Assembly: GCA_022566735.1 (NCBI GenBank)
Contig: JADFIG010000003.1
Span: forward strand, 1-64,000
DNA: 64,000 nucleotides
Origin: Pseudomonadota bacterium
Lineage (GTDB): Bacteria; Pseudomonadota; Gammaproteobacteria; Burkholderiales; Burkholderiaceae_C
Direction: 5' to 3'
This document shows, in pieces, positions 51,634-60,900 of this stretch. The number at the start of each line of letters is the position of its first letter. The stretch's first letter is position 1. The notes below the pieces were generated by a model. That model was not told where the DNA came from. It was given only the letters and a program-made list of their open reading frames with translations, and did no database searches. Position numbers and translations under genes: made by a program.

Positions 51634-52161
51634 TCAGTGGCGCACCTCGCGCTCCAGCAGGCGCTGCTTGCGCGCCTCGCCCCAGCGGTAGCCCGACAGG
51701 CCGCCGTCGCTGCGCACCACGCGGTGGCAAGGCACGGCCACCGCCAGCGGGTTGGCGGCGCAGGCCAGGGCCACGGCACGCGCCGCCCGCGGCTGCCCGA
51801 TGCGCTGTGCCAGTTCGGCATAGCTCACGGTCTGGCCCACGGGGATCTGGCGCAAGGCCTGCCAGACCTGCTGCTGGAAGGGCGTGCCCTGCGCGACCTC
51901 CAGCGGCCAGTCCAGGCCGCCTTGCGGGTCGGCCAGCATGTCCTGCACGGCGGCCAGGGGCGCGGCCATCTCGGCCGGGTCGTGGTGCAGGTAGCCCTGC
52001 GGGAAGTGCAGGCGCAACTCGGCGCGCAAGCCATCTTCGTCATCGCCCATCAGGATGGCGCACACGCCCTGTCCTCGCTCGGCCACCAGCAACAGGCCGG
52101 GCAGGTGGGGCCCACAGGCACCGATGTCGTAACGGATCACGGCAGACAGGTCTTCACGCAT
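51634..52161 (-). CDS. ogt: Methylated-DNA--protein-cysteine methyltransferase
   Basis: A suicide DNA-repair protein that takes the alkyl group from O6-alkylguanine onto its own cysteine. The 175 residues carry the active-site PCHRV at 144-148 (Cys145), preceded by the helix-turn-helix stretch GQTVSYAELAQRIGQPRAARAVA with the Arg finger, and followed by SGYRWG. The N-terminal domain resembles the C-terminal half of Ada; no AraC-like domain is present, so it is a constitutive Ogt/Ada-C type. AGGAG lies 6 bases before the ATG at 52161. Confidence 0.95.
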   Translation of the reverse strand: MREDLSAVIRYDIGACGPHLPGLLLVAERGQGVCAILMGDDEDGLRAELRLHFPQGYLHHDPAEMAAPLAAVQDMLADPQGGLDWPLEVAQGTPFQQQVWQALRQIPVGQTVSYAELAQRIGQPRAARAVALACAANPLAVAVPCHRVVRSDGGLSGYRWGEARKQRLLEREVRH

Positions 52162-52185
52162 GGCAGGCTCCTGAGAGGGTGGGAG

Positions 52186-52875
52186 TCAGGACGACAGGTG
52201 CTGCGCCCAGAAGGCCGTCATCCGGGACCAGGCCTGGGCGGCACAGTCGGCGTCGTAGACCTCGGGCCGGCTGTGGTTGAAAAACGCGTGCTGTGCGGGG
52301 TAGTTGAACACCTCGGGCGCCTGCCCCGCACCCTGCATGGCCTGCTGCAGCGAGGCCACGGTCGCGGGCGTGCACCAGGTGTCGGCCAGCGCGAAGTGGC
52401 CCTGGAAAGGGATGCGGATGCGCGCCGGGTCGGCCACGTCCTTGGGCGGGATGCCGTAGAAGCACACCGCCGCCGACAGCCCGGGCACGTGCACGGCGGC
52501 CGCCACCGTGAGCGCCCCGCCCATGCAGAAGCCGGTGATGCCCACCTTGCGCCCGCCCTGGCCCAGCCAGGCCACACAGCCTGCGATGTCCTGCTGGATG
52601 GCATCGGCAAAGTCCAGGCCGTTCATCATGTGGCCGGCCTCGTCGGCGTCCGTCGTCTTGCGGCCGCGGTAGAGGTCGGGTGACAGCACCTTGTAGCCCT
52701 CGGCGGCGAGGCGGTCGGCCACGCCACGGATGTGGTCATTCAACCCCCACCATTCCTGGATGAGGACGATGGCCGGGGCGGCGGGCGTCGAAGTCCCCCG
52801 CTGCTGTGGCGCCTCGGCGAAATATACAGGCGTGGTGGCGCCATCCGGGCGCGGCACCTCGATCATCTGGCCCAT
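52186..52875 (-). CDS. Dienelactone hydrolase family protein
   Basis: An alpha/beta hydrolase of 229 residues. The nucleophile is Cys117 in GFCMGG, with Asp165 (ALAD) and His196 (PAQHAF) completing a Cys-Asp-His triad as in dienelactone hydrolase; VLIQEWWGLNDHIR and LSPDLYRGR are family stretches. The true substrate may be a dienelactone or another small ester. The ATG at 52875 is chosen for its GGAG five bases upstream; a longer frame would add 24 residues from a poor start. No other aromatic-degradation gene is nearby. Confidence 0.88.
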   Translation of the reverse strand: MGQMIEVPRPDGATTPVYFAEAPQQRGTSTPAAPAIVLIQEWWGLNDHIRGVADRLAAEGYKVLSPDLYRGRKTTDADEAGHMMNGLDFADAIQQDIAGCVAWLGQGGRKVGITGFCMGGALTVAAAVHVPGLSAAVCFYGIPPKDVADPARIRIPFQGHFALADTWCTPATVASLQQAMQGAGQAPEVFNYPAQHAFFNHSRPEVYDADCAAQAWSRMTAFWAQHLSS

Positions 52876-53047
52876 GGGGTCTCCGAAAAACAGCTGGACA
52901 AGGGATGCGGGAGGGAGCGGGGCAGAACGCCACGCACGGGGTTTCACCGCATGGTACCGTGACGAAAGTCACTTGTCTGCACCCGTGCAGACCCTGAGTC
53001 GGCATGAATAGAATGCAAGCCATTCGTCAAACAGACACACACCATTC

Positions 53048-53959
53048 ATGCTGGACCTGCGTCACCTGCGCTCCCTCGTGGCCATCGCCGACACCGGCAA
53101 GCTGGCCACGGCCGCCGAGCGCGTGCACCTGAGCCAGTCGGCCCTGTCGCACCAGATCCGCGGCCTGGAAGAACACCACGGCCTGCCCCTGTTCGAGCGC
53201 ACCCCGCAAGGCCTGCGCTTCCTGCCCGCCGGAGAGCGCCTGCTGGCCCTGGCGCGCACGGTGCTGGCCGAGGTGCAAGCCGCCGAGCGCGACCTGCAGC
53301 AACTCAACGGCCAGGCCACGGGCGAGCTGCGCATCGCACTGGAATGCCACACCTGCTTCGACTGGCTGATGCCCGTGATGCACCGCTTCCGCCAGCGCTG
53401 GCCCGGCGTCGAGGTCGACCTGGTCGCCGGCTTCCACGCCGACCCCATCGCCCTGCTCAAGGAAGGCCGCGCCGACCTCGTCATCGGCACGCCACCCAAG
53501 ACGCAGCGCCCCTGGCACGTGCTGCCGCTGTTCCGCTTCGAGATCCTGGCCGTGCTGGCCAACGACCACCCGCTGCGCCACAAGCGCCACCTGAACGCGC
53601 GCGACTTCGCCGGCGAAACCCTCATCACCTACCCGGTGCCCGAGTCGCGCATCGACCTCATCCGCGAGGTGCTGCAGCCTGCGGGCGTGCACGTCCAGCG
53701 GCGCACGGCCGAGCTCACGGTGGCCATCGTGCAGCTGGCCGCCAGCCGCCGCGGCGTGGCCGCCCTGCCCAGCTGGGGCCTGCAGAACTACCTCTCGCAC
53801 GACTACGTGCAGGGCCTGCGCATCGGTCCCAAGGGCCTGTGGAGCGAGCTGCACGCCATCTGCCCCAAGGCCCTGGCGTCACGGCCCTACATGCAGGACA
53901 TGGCCGAGATCATGCGCAGCGAATGCGCACAGCTGCCGGGCATCGAGTGGCTGGCTTGA
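53048..53959 (+). CDS. metR: LysR-family regulator MetR
   Basis: MetR activates methionine genes with homocysteine as cofactor. The 303 residues have an N-terminal winged HTH (LATAAERVHLSQSALSHQIRGLE) and an effector domain. Features shared with E. coli MetR by recall are LRIALECHTCFDWLMPVM, TLITYPVPESRID and ILQPAGV-like and GVAALPSW stretches, which set it apart from generic LysR proteins. An inverted repeat GAATG-N5-CATTC at 53011-53025 just upstream may be an autoregulatory site. Its likely target metE is 5 kb away behind a MetR-type palindrome. Confidence 0.87.
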   Translation: MLDLRHLRSLVAIADTGKLATAAERVHLSQSALSHQIRGLEEHHGLPLFERTPQGLRFLPAGERLLALARTVLAEVQAAERDLQQLNGQATGELRIALECHTCFDWLMPVMHRFRQRWPGVEVDLVAGFHADPIALLKEGRADLVIGTPPKTQRPWHVLPLFRFEILAVLANDHPLRHKRHLNARDFAGETLITYPVPESRIDLIREVLQPAGVHVQRRTAELTVAIVQLAASRRGVAALPSWGLQNYLSHDYVQGLRIGPKGLWSELHAICPKALASRPYMQDMAEIMRSECAQLPGIEWLA

Positions 53960-54022
53960 CAGGCCGCGCCTGGCGTCGATGATGGGTGCCACGATGCACC
54001 CCATTCCAGCCGGAGGACACCC

Positions 54023-54457
54023 ATGGCCCGCGTCAGCACCTACCTGAACTTCCCCCGCCAGACCGAGGCGGCCTTCAACTTCTACCGCCAGGTGTTCGGC
54101 GGCGAGTTCACCGGCGGCATCCACCGCTTCAAGGACGCGCCGCCCAACCCCAGCTGCCCGACCGCCCCGGCCGACGCCGAACTCGTCATGCACATCGAGC
54201 TGCCCATCCTGGCTGGCCACGTGCTGATGGGCGCCGACGCCCCCGAGTCCATGGGCTTTGCCCTGACCATGGGCAACAACATCCACCTCAACCTCGAACC
54301 CGACACCCGCGCCGAAGCCCTGCGCCTCTTCCAGGCCCTGTCCGAAGGTGGCCGCATCCTCATGCCCTTGCAGGACATGTTCTGGGGCGCCTACTTCGGC
54401 AACGTGGTCGACCGCTTCGGCGTGCACTGGATGGTCAACTGCAACGAACCCGCATGA
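54023..54457 (+). CDS. VOC-family protein (PhnB/glyoxalase-like)
   Basis: The 144 residues form two beta-alpha-beta-beta-beta units: YLNFPRQTEAAFNFYRQVFGGEFTGGIHRF opens the PhnB-like (3-demethylubiquinone-type) VOC fold, and GAYFGNVVDRFGVHWMVNCNEP closes it. Metal ligands of glyoxalase I are not clearly kept, so the enzymatic role is open. It overlaps the following esterase by 4 bases (ATGA), so the two are translated together. GGAGG is 9 bases before the ATG. Confidence 0.88.
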   Translation: MARVSTYLNFPRQTEAAFNFYRQVFGGEFTGGIHRFKDAPPNPSCPTAPADAELVMHIELPILAGHVLMGADAPESMGFALTMGNNIHLNLEPDTRAEALRLFQALSEGGRILMPLQDMFWGAYFGNVVDRFGVHWMVNCNEPA

Positions 54458-55167
54458 ACCTGCAACTCCAAGAACTGGCCAGCGGCCCGGCCCCCACCGC
54501 CAGCATCATCATCCTGCACGGCCTGGGCGCCGATGGCAGCGACTTCGTCCCCTTCTGCCAGGAACTCGACTTCAGCGAGGTGCCCGGCCTGGGCGAGGAC
54601 GGCGGCCTGCGCGTCGTGCTGCCCAGCGCCCCGGTGATGCCGGTGAGCCTCAACGGCGGGTACGCGATGCCCGCCTGGTACGACATCCTGCCCGAGCCTC
54701 ATCCCGACACCTCCGGTCGCAGCGGCCCGCGTCGGGAAGACGAGGCCAGCCTGCGCCGCGCCCAGGGCTGGATCGACAGCCTCATCGAGCGGGAGATCGA
54801 GCGCGGCGTGGCCAGCGAGCGCATCGTGCTGATGGGCTTCTCGCAAGGCTGCGCCATGACGCTGATGACCGGCCTGCGCAGCCCGCACCGCCTGGGCGGC
54901 CTCATCGCCCTCTCGGGCTACCTGCCGCTGCTCGACGCCACCGACGCAGAGCGCCACCCGGCCAACCAGCACACGCCCATCTTCATGGCCCATGGCGACC
55001 ACGACGACATCGTCGTGCCTTCGCGCGGCGCCACCGCCCGCGACCACCTGCGCGAACTGGGCTACACCGTGGACTGGCACACCTACCCCATGGACCACAG
55101 CCTGTGCATGGAGGAGGTGGAGGACATCCAGAGGTGGTTGGTGGCGCGCTGGCGCGACGGCATGTGA
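54454..55167 (+). CDS. Carboxylesterase/phospholipase family alpha/beta hydrolase
   Basis: The 237 residues have the catalytic triad Ser130 (GFSQG), Asp185 (HDDIVV) and His215 (PMDHSLCMEE), all in the positions of the bacterial carboxylesterase II/EstB and acyl-protein-thioesterase family. LHGLGADGSDF carries the oxyanion hole. The substrate is likely a short-chain ester. It is coupled to the VOC gene and convergent with the T6SS immunity gene; a short palindrome CCGAGCGCTCGG at 55177-55188 lies in the gap. Confidence 0.9.
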   Translation: MNLQLQELASGPAPTASIIILHGLGADGSDFVPFCQELDFSEVPGLGEDGGLRVVLPSAPVMPVSLNGGYAMPAWYDILPEPHPDTSGRSGPRREDEASLRRAQGWIDSLIEREIERGVASERIVLMGFSQGCAMTLMTGLRSPHRLGGLIALSGYLPLLDATDAERHPANQHTPIFMAHGDHDDIVVPSRGATARDHLRELGYTVDWHTYPMDHSLCMEEVEDIQRWLVARWRDGM

Positions 55168-55199
55168 TCCACGCGGCCGAGCGCTCGGGTTGATTCACT

Positions 55200-56228
55200 T
55201 CATTTTGCGACCCGCACGCGCACACTCGCCACCAGCTTGTCCCACAGGGCGATGGCCTCTTCGTCGCTCAGGCCCGAGGCCACTGAGCCCGCTTGATCAC
55301 GCGCCACCCCGGTGAACAAGGCTGCATCCCATGAGGGGTTGCGGTGGTCAAAACGTTTGCCCGCGTACTCGAACTGGAATTCGTGCCAGTGTCCCTGCGC
55401 GTTGTCCAGTGGCCGGCTGAACAGGGCCTCGCTGCCCTTGCCCTGCTGCACGCGGTGCTTGCCTTCGCGCAAGGTCTTGATCCTGGCAAACGCAGTGGCC
55501 AGCTCAGGCACCATCAAGGCCGCACGGCGGGCTTCGGCACGGCGCACCTCGAAACTGTCACCCTGCTGCGCATCCTTGTTGGTCGAGATGGAGAAGCTGG
55601 CGTCGGGCAACTCGGGGAAGCGCAAACCGATGCCAAAGATCTCCTGGAACTTGCCGGTGTCGTCGGCAATGAAGCCCACGTCCAGGCAAACGCCCGGCTC
55701 CTGAGGAACTTCGGCGGGGTCGCGAGCGCGGAGGTGGGTGGCGATGTAGGACACCTCTGCCATTTCCTTTTCGACGCTTCTTCCCTCACTTGGTGCCGTT
55801 GCCGTTTTATAGATATATGCCGCAGGAGAAGCATTCAAGTACGCCCAAATTTGCATACTTCTCGTCGCCCACTTGGTGTCTCTGAATTGCAGCACTCGAC
55901 TCCCTTGAGTAGGGCCATCGGTAACCTGGCGAAGCAAAGATCCGCCTTCCTCTTTATGTTTGACCGCGTCAAGCTGCGCGAGCTTTTGCGCAACAGTAGT
56001 TTTTAGATTTCTTGCGCCCCCATCGACTGCAAGGATCTCCCCACCAAAAGACTGCGGCCCAGAAACAACTTTCGCGCTTTCTGGAACATCCATCACAAAC
56101 CGCCCAAAGCACACGGGCCTGGTCTTCTCAAACAGTTGGTCGATGCGGGGCTGGTTCATGTTGCGGGCCTCGGTTTGGCAAGAAATGCAGGTCAGAGCAA
56201 ACAGCAGAATGGCAAGCAGTCGGCTCAT
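55200..56228 (-). CDS. Periplasmic T6SS immunity protein, Tli4 family
   Basis: The 342 residues begin with a signal sequence (about 1-20) whose end CISCQTEA resembles a lipobox, so it is probably a periplasmic lipoprotein. RPVCFGRFVMDVPESAKV and the later KTLREGKHRVQQGKGSEA and HWHEFQFEY stretches fit Tli4-type immunity proteins, which bind and silence the Tle4 lipase. It overlaps tle4 by 4 bases, the order expected for an effector-immunity pair. The DNA between about 55750 and 56110 is visibly richer in A+T than its surroundings and uses A/T-ending codons, a sign of transfer or fast change. Confidence 0.75.
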   Translation of the reverse strand: MSRLLAILLFALTCISCQTEARNMNQPRIDQLFEKTRPVCFGRFVMDVPESAKVVSGPQSFGGEILAVDGGARNLKTTVAQKLAQLDAVKHKEEGGSLLRQVTDGPTQGSRVLQFRDTKWATRSMQIWAYLNASPAAYIYKTATAPSEGRSVEKEMAEVSYIATHLRARDPAEVPQEPGVCLDVGFIADDTGKFQEIFGIGLRFPELPDASFSISTNKDAQQGDSFEVRRAEARRAALMVPELATAFARIKTLREGKHRVQQGKGSEALFSRPLDNAQGHWHEFQFEYAGKRFDHRNPSWDAALFTGVARDQAGSVASGLSDEEAIALWDKLVASVRVRVAK

Positions 56229-57955
56229 GCGGGGGTCTTCCAGACAAAGGCATGCAAAGCGATCTTGCAGATGGCGTGCAGGGTCGACGCCTGCACCTCA
56301 TTGTTTTTGAAGCTGTCTTGATGCTCATAGCCGGTTTGCTGATAAGCGATCCTGACTTTGCCCTGGCGCACGGGGTCTTGTGCAGACCGATCAGCAGGCA
56401 CGGTGCCGTCGCCCGCTTGGGCAGGGTCAGCGATCCGGGCGCCAAAACGCTGACCCACACGCCCGGGCTGGCCACCTTGCAGAACTGCCACGCCATCGCC
56501 GTCGTCTTGGTCGATCTGCCACTCTTCGGCGGGGGTGCCCACATGAAGCTTTTCCAAACCCAGGTGCTGGTCTGTGCCGCCATGGAAGAACGGCGCTTTG
56601 CCGATGCGCCAGATCACTTCGCCCCAAGCCTTCTGCTCCACGTCACTGCCGTAACTCAGGTAAGTGGCCGAGTGATACGAACGGGCAATTTCTTGATGAA
56701 ACCCTTTGCATTCGCTCAATGAATCAAGTGCTTTGTCAATGCCCGTTGTCTTGGCATTTGCCGGATTCACCCACTCCGGCGTGATCAACCGATACCACTT
56801 GTCCTGCACGGTGTAGATCTCCGTGTAGGGGTCCGACTTGGGCAGTGACAGCACCTCTTGATCGCCCACATTGGCTTTGAGCCAGCCCGGGCCGTAACGT
56901 TCGCTGGGCAGCAGTTGCAGGCCACCCGGCGCGTTGGCCAGCACCGCGGTCACCTTGGGGCCCGTGTCGCCCACCACCTTCTTGAACAGATACCCCTTGA
57001 CGCCCGTGCCTTCGAACCCCATGCGGATGCGTTTGTAGGCCGCGGCGGCACCCACTGCGGGCATGGCGCCGTGCACGATGCCGGCCACCACGTCTTGCGC
57101 GTTGCCGAAATCGGGGTGGATCAACGCGCGCCCGACCAGCCCGCCCATGGAATGGGTCACCACGATCACCTTCTCGCAATCGAACTGACGCTGTTGGTAG
57201 TACGCGATGATTTCGCGGATGCGCCTGGCCACTTCTTTGGCCGAATCGCCATTGGAGCGCAGCCAGTTGTAGCCGACCGCGTGCACGGGGTACCAGGCGT
57301 CCGAGACCGTTTGCAACTCACTCGGCAGCAGTGCCTCTCCGCCATGGCCACCCCACTCCGCGGGCGGCACGCCGGTCACTTTGTGGTGTCCCGCGGTCCA
57401 CTCCGCGCGCACCAGCCCATCGCGGCACATCTGGTTGAGCTGGCGCTCCAGTGTTTGCAGCAGCCCGCCATAGCTGCCGAAGAAGACCTCGCTCCAGCCC
57501 CGCAGCCGGGCATGACGATCTCGCTGTTGTTGCGCCTCTTTGTCGGTGCCGGCGCCCCCTCCCTGCGGACTGTCATGCAGGTAGGCGACATCTTCGACGT
57601 TGTCGTGCCTTTTGTCGGCAGCCGGATTGCGCAAGTCGTAGCGATCGACTTCGGTGGCCTGCGGGTCGAGCAGCATCTGCCGCTGCGCCGGGCTTTTGAA
57701 GATCACGGCCAGGGCCTCCATGGTGGCCTCCGGGCGCCACGACACGTCGGTCGTCTTCTTGAGTTCCGCCTGGCGTTGGGACGTGACCTTGAGGTGGCTG
57801 CCCATGATGCCGGGAAGGAACACCACCGGGATGGTGCGGCTGGGCAGCACGTGCATCTCGCAGCCGCGCTGGTCGTCACGCGGGGTGCTGCTTGCCTGGG
57901 CCACTTGCGTGCCATCGGGCCTGATTTGGGTGCTCAACAGGGTGGGCTGGCTCAT
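56225..57955 (-). CDS. T6SS phospholipase effector, Tle4 family
   Basis: A 576-residue lipase-like protein delivered by the VgrG upstream. PVVFLPGIMGSHL (43-55) forms the oxyanion region, and the nucleophile elbow is Ser269 in VTHSMGG. A GDGTVPADRS motif and GYEHQDSFKN near the C terminus supply the acidic residue and histidine, as in PGAP1-like hydrolases of the Tle4 class. No signal peptide is present, as expected for a T6SS cargo. The next gene is its predicted immunity protein. Its G+C is lower than the housekeeping genes. A non-toxin lipase is the alternative, but the vgrG-lipase-Tli4 order argues against it. Confidence 0.85.
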   Translation of the reverse strand: MSQPTLLSTQIRPDGTQVAQASSTPRDDQRGCEMHVLPSRTIPVVFLPGIMGSHLKVTSQRQAELKKTTDVSWRPEATMEALAVIFKSPAQRQMLLDPQATEVDRYDLRNPAADKRHDNVEDVAYLHDSPQGGGAGTDKEAQQQRDRHARLRGWSEVFFGSYGGLLQTLERQLNQMCRDGLVRAEWTAGHHKVTGVPPAEWGGHGGEALLPSELQTVSDAWYPVHAVGYNWLRSNGDSAKEVARRIREIIAYYQQRQFDCEKVIVVTHSMGGLVGRALIHPDFGNAQDVVAGIVHGAMPAVGAAAAYKRIRMGFEGTGVKGYLFKKVVGDTGPKVTAVLANAPGGLQLLPSERYGPGWLKANVGDQEVLSLPKSDPYTEIYTVQDKWYRLITPEWVNPANAKTTGIDKALDSLSECKGFHQEIARSYHSATYLSYGSDVEQKAWGEVIWRIGKAPFFHGGTDQHLGLEKLHVGTPAEEWQIDQDDGDGVAVLQGGQPGRVGQRFGARIADPAQAGDGTVPADRSAQDPVRQGKVRIAYQQTGYEHQDSFKNNEVQASTLHAICKIALHAFVWKTPA

Positions 57956-57987
57956 GGGGACGAGGAGGATGCGTGAACGGCGGTGGA

Positions 57988-60900
57988 TCAGGCTGTGAGC
58001 TGCGCGCGCAGGATCTCGACACTCAAGCGCTCGGACTTGGACGCCGTGTCGAGCAGCGGGCTGCAGCCTTGCGCATCGGTGCTGCCCGTCTGCAGCTGGC
58101 CGTTGGCCCTGCGGATGCGGAAAGGCTGGTTCGCCATCGGTTTGCCGGAATTGGCCCAGCGCAGCACGAAGAACTGGTCATGGCCCGCCTCATGGCGGAG
58201 GGCCGTGCTGGGCAGGATGGGCATGGCGATCTCCTGCGTCGCGCCACCCAGCATCGACTTCTGCCCCGCCTGCACGGTGACCTTGCCCGGGCACTGGACC
58301 GTGAGCTGTCCGCCCTCCAGGGTGATGCTGGCGCCACCGCTGACGGCCAGCACCACGCGCCTGGCTGCTGCGACGTGGACCATGCCTTGGGCCGCCTTGA
58401 TCTCCAGCGCCTGCCGGGCCGCCACCTGCGCGGGGCCGTTCTGGGCTTGCAACCCGATGGGGCCTTGCGCGGCGATGAGGGTCAGCCCTGTGCCCGCTGC
58501 GCTGTGGCCCGGTGCATCCGCACCCCCCGGCTGGATGGCCCCGGCCAGCACGCCGATGGCCTGGCCCGTGTGGATGCGCGCCTGCCCGCCCACGGCCCAG
58601 TGGCTGTCCTGGCCGCTGGCCAGGGTGGCCTCCCCCTGGCTGCTGAGGTGCGCGTCCTGCCCGGCCGTCAGGCCCACGCCGGCCTGGCCCACCAAGGCGA
58701 TATGGGCACCGGCCGTGTGCGGGTTGCCGCCAGCCAGGCCCACGGTCTGGTGGGCGGTGGCCGCCTGCTGAAAAGCTTGTGCGAGTTGCTGCATCTGCCG
58801 CGCCAGGGCGGTGCCGGCGGCGTTGTCGTCGGCGGCGTCCGGGGTGATGCCCAGGCCAGAGCCTCCCGCCGGGCACAGGCTGCAGGTGCTCAGCAGCAGG
58901 CCCCGGGCTGCGCGCACGCCACCCCAGGCATCGGTGCGCAGCTCAAGCCCCTGGCCGCGCAGGCTGCCGCGGTGGTTGTCGGCCTGGTGCAGCAGGTGGC
59001 CCATCTCCAGCCAGGTCTGGGCCTGGGTGGTGTGCAGGCGGGCGCGCAGCTGCTGCGGGGTGTCGTCCAGCACGAGCTGGTTGTGGCCGCGGCCACCGAA
59101 CTCCTTGCTCTTGATGCCGCTCAGCGCTGCGGCGTTGGCCTGGCCGGCCAGGCCCTCGGCCGCCGCCCCCGGCGCCGCGCCATGCCAGGCCGGGCTGTGC
59201 CCCCCCGCGCCTTCGCCGATGAGGTTCATCTGGCTGGCCGGGGCATGGTCGCTGGACTGGCTCAGGGCCGATGGCTGCGCCGCGCTGTGCGCAGACGCCG
59301 CGCCAGGCGTCACGGCTCCGCCAGGTGTGGGGGCGATGCCGGATTCGCCCTGCCCGTTGTAGAGGCTGGCGATCACCACCGGGTGGTCGATGTCGTTGCC
59401 CAGGAAGCCGACCAGCACCTCCTGCCCGATGCGGGGGATGAACTGGTGGCCCATGCCAGGGCCGGCCAGGCGCTGCTGCACGCGCAGCCAGCAGCTGTCG
59501 CGCGCGGTGATGCCCGCCGGGCTGCCGCCCGCATCCGTGCGCTCGGCCTGCCAATGGAAGCGCACGCGCACGCGGCCCTGGGCATCGGTGTGCAGTTCAT
59601 CGGCGCCACGGGGCTGGGTGAGGCCGTCGGGGCCGACAACGAGGGCGGTCTGCGGACCGCGGACGGTGGGGCGTGGGCGCAGGCGCAGGCCCGTGCCATC
59701 GGCCAGCGCGGGGCGCCAGGGCAGCCCCCGGGGCGCGGCCTGGAAGGCGCAGGCGAAGCCGGTGCGGCGGGCCTGGGCGCGGAGGTCTGCCAAGTGGGAA
59801 TCCATGTGCCAACCCATGTGCCCGTCCATGTGCCCGTCCGCCAGCGCGTGCAGGTCCTGCCCCAGGCCCTGCGCCAGCCCCTCCGGCAGGGGAGCCTTCG
59901 GCAAGGTGTTGATGCCGACGGCCCGGACCCGGGTGAAGAACAGCTCGGGGATGGGCGCGCCGTTGCCGCCGCCTGCCCCGGTTCGCGTCACACGCGCCCA
60001 GGTGCCTGCGCGCAGGCTGCGCACCTGGCCATGGCCCGTCCAGGGCTGCGCACGGGCCTGTTCGGCCTGCAGCAGCAGGGTGGCGGCAAAGCGGGCTTCC
60101 TCGGGGGTGGCAAAGGGGCGGGCGCTGGTGGGGTCGTGATGGGCAAGCCAGGACAGGGTGGCTTCGGCGTCCGACGGCCCCGCGGCAGGGGCGGCTCGGG
60201 GGTCAGTCGGGGCGTCGGCCTGGGGACGGGCCAGCGCCTCGGCGGTGGTGGCAGCATGGGCTTGCGGATCCCAGCCCAGCACCACCTGGGCGGTGTGCCC
60301 CAGGCGATGCGAACGGGCCAGGGCCTCGATGCCGTCCTGCGCCTGCTGGCTTTCCTGGCCCGGGTTGGCGTGCCAGAGGATGCCGGGGCCCTCGGCGCTG
60401 GTGGGGTCTTGCGGCTGGGTCAGGCTGTGCGCGAACAGCACAAGGCCATGCCCGGCAGGCGCATCGGGCCGCTCTTCGGTGCGCCAGGCGATGCCTTCTT
60501 CGGCCAGCAGGCGCTGCACGAAGTCCAGGTCGCTTTCCTGGTGCTGCACGCAGTGGGGACGCCGCCCGGCCGTGCCGGCGAACAGCCCGGCGGCGACGTG
60601 CTGCGCCACGCCCTCGTCCCAGCGCCAGACGGCCAGTCCGGGGTGGTGCGAGAACACGTCGTCGACGATGTCGATGGCGCTGTGGCCTTGCCAGATGCGG
60701 CTGTGCAGGGTGTGCGCCAGCAGGGCGGGCCAGGGCCGCAGCGTGAGGGCCTTGAGCGCGAAGCCGCCATCGGCGTGCAGGGCGCGGGCCTCGGTGACCA
60801 GGCCGCTGCGCAGGACGTGGCTGCCATCGGCCAATTGGGTGCGCAGGCTCAGGGGCTGGCCGCACAGGTGTTGGAGGGTCGGCCCGAGCGGCAGGTGGGC

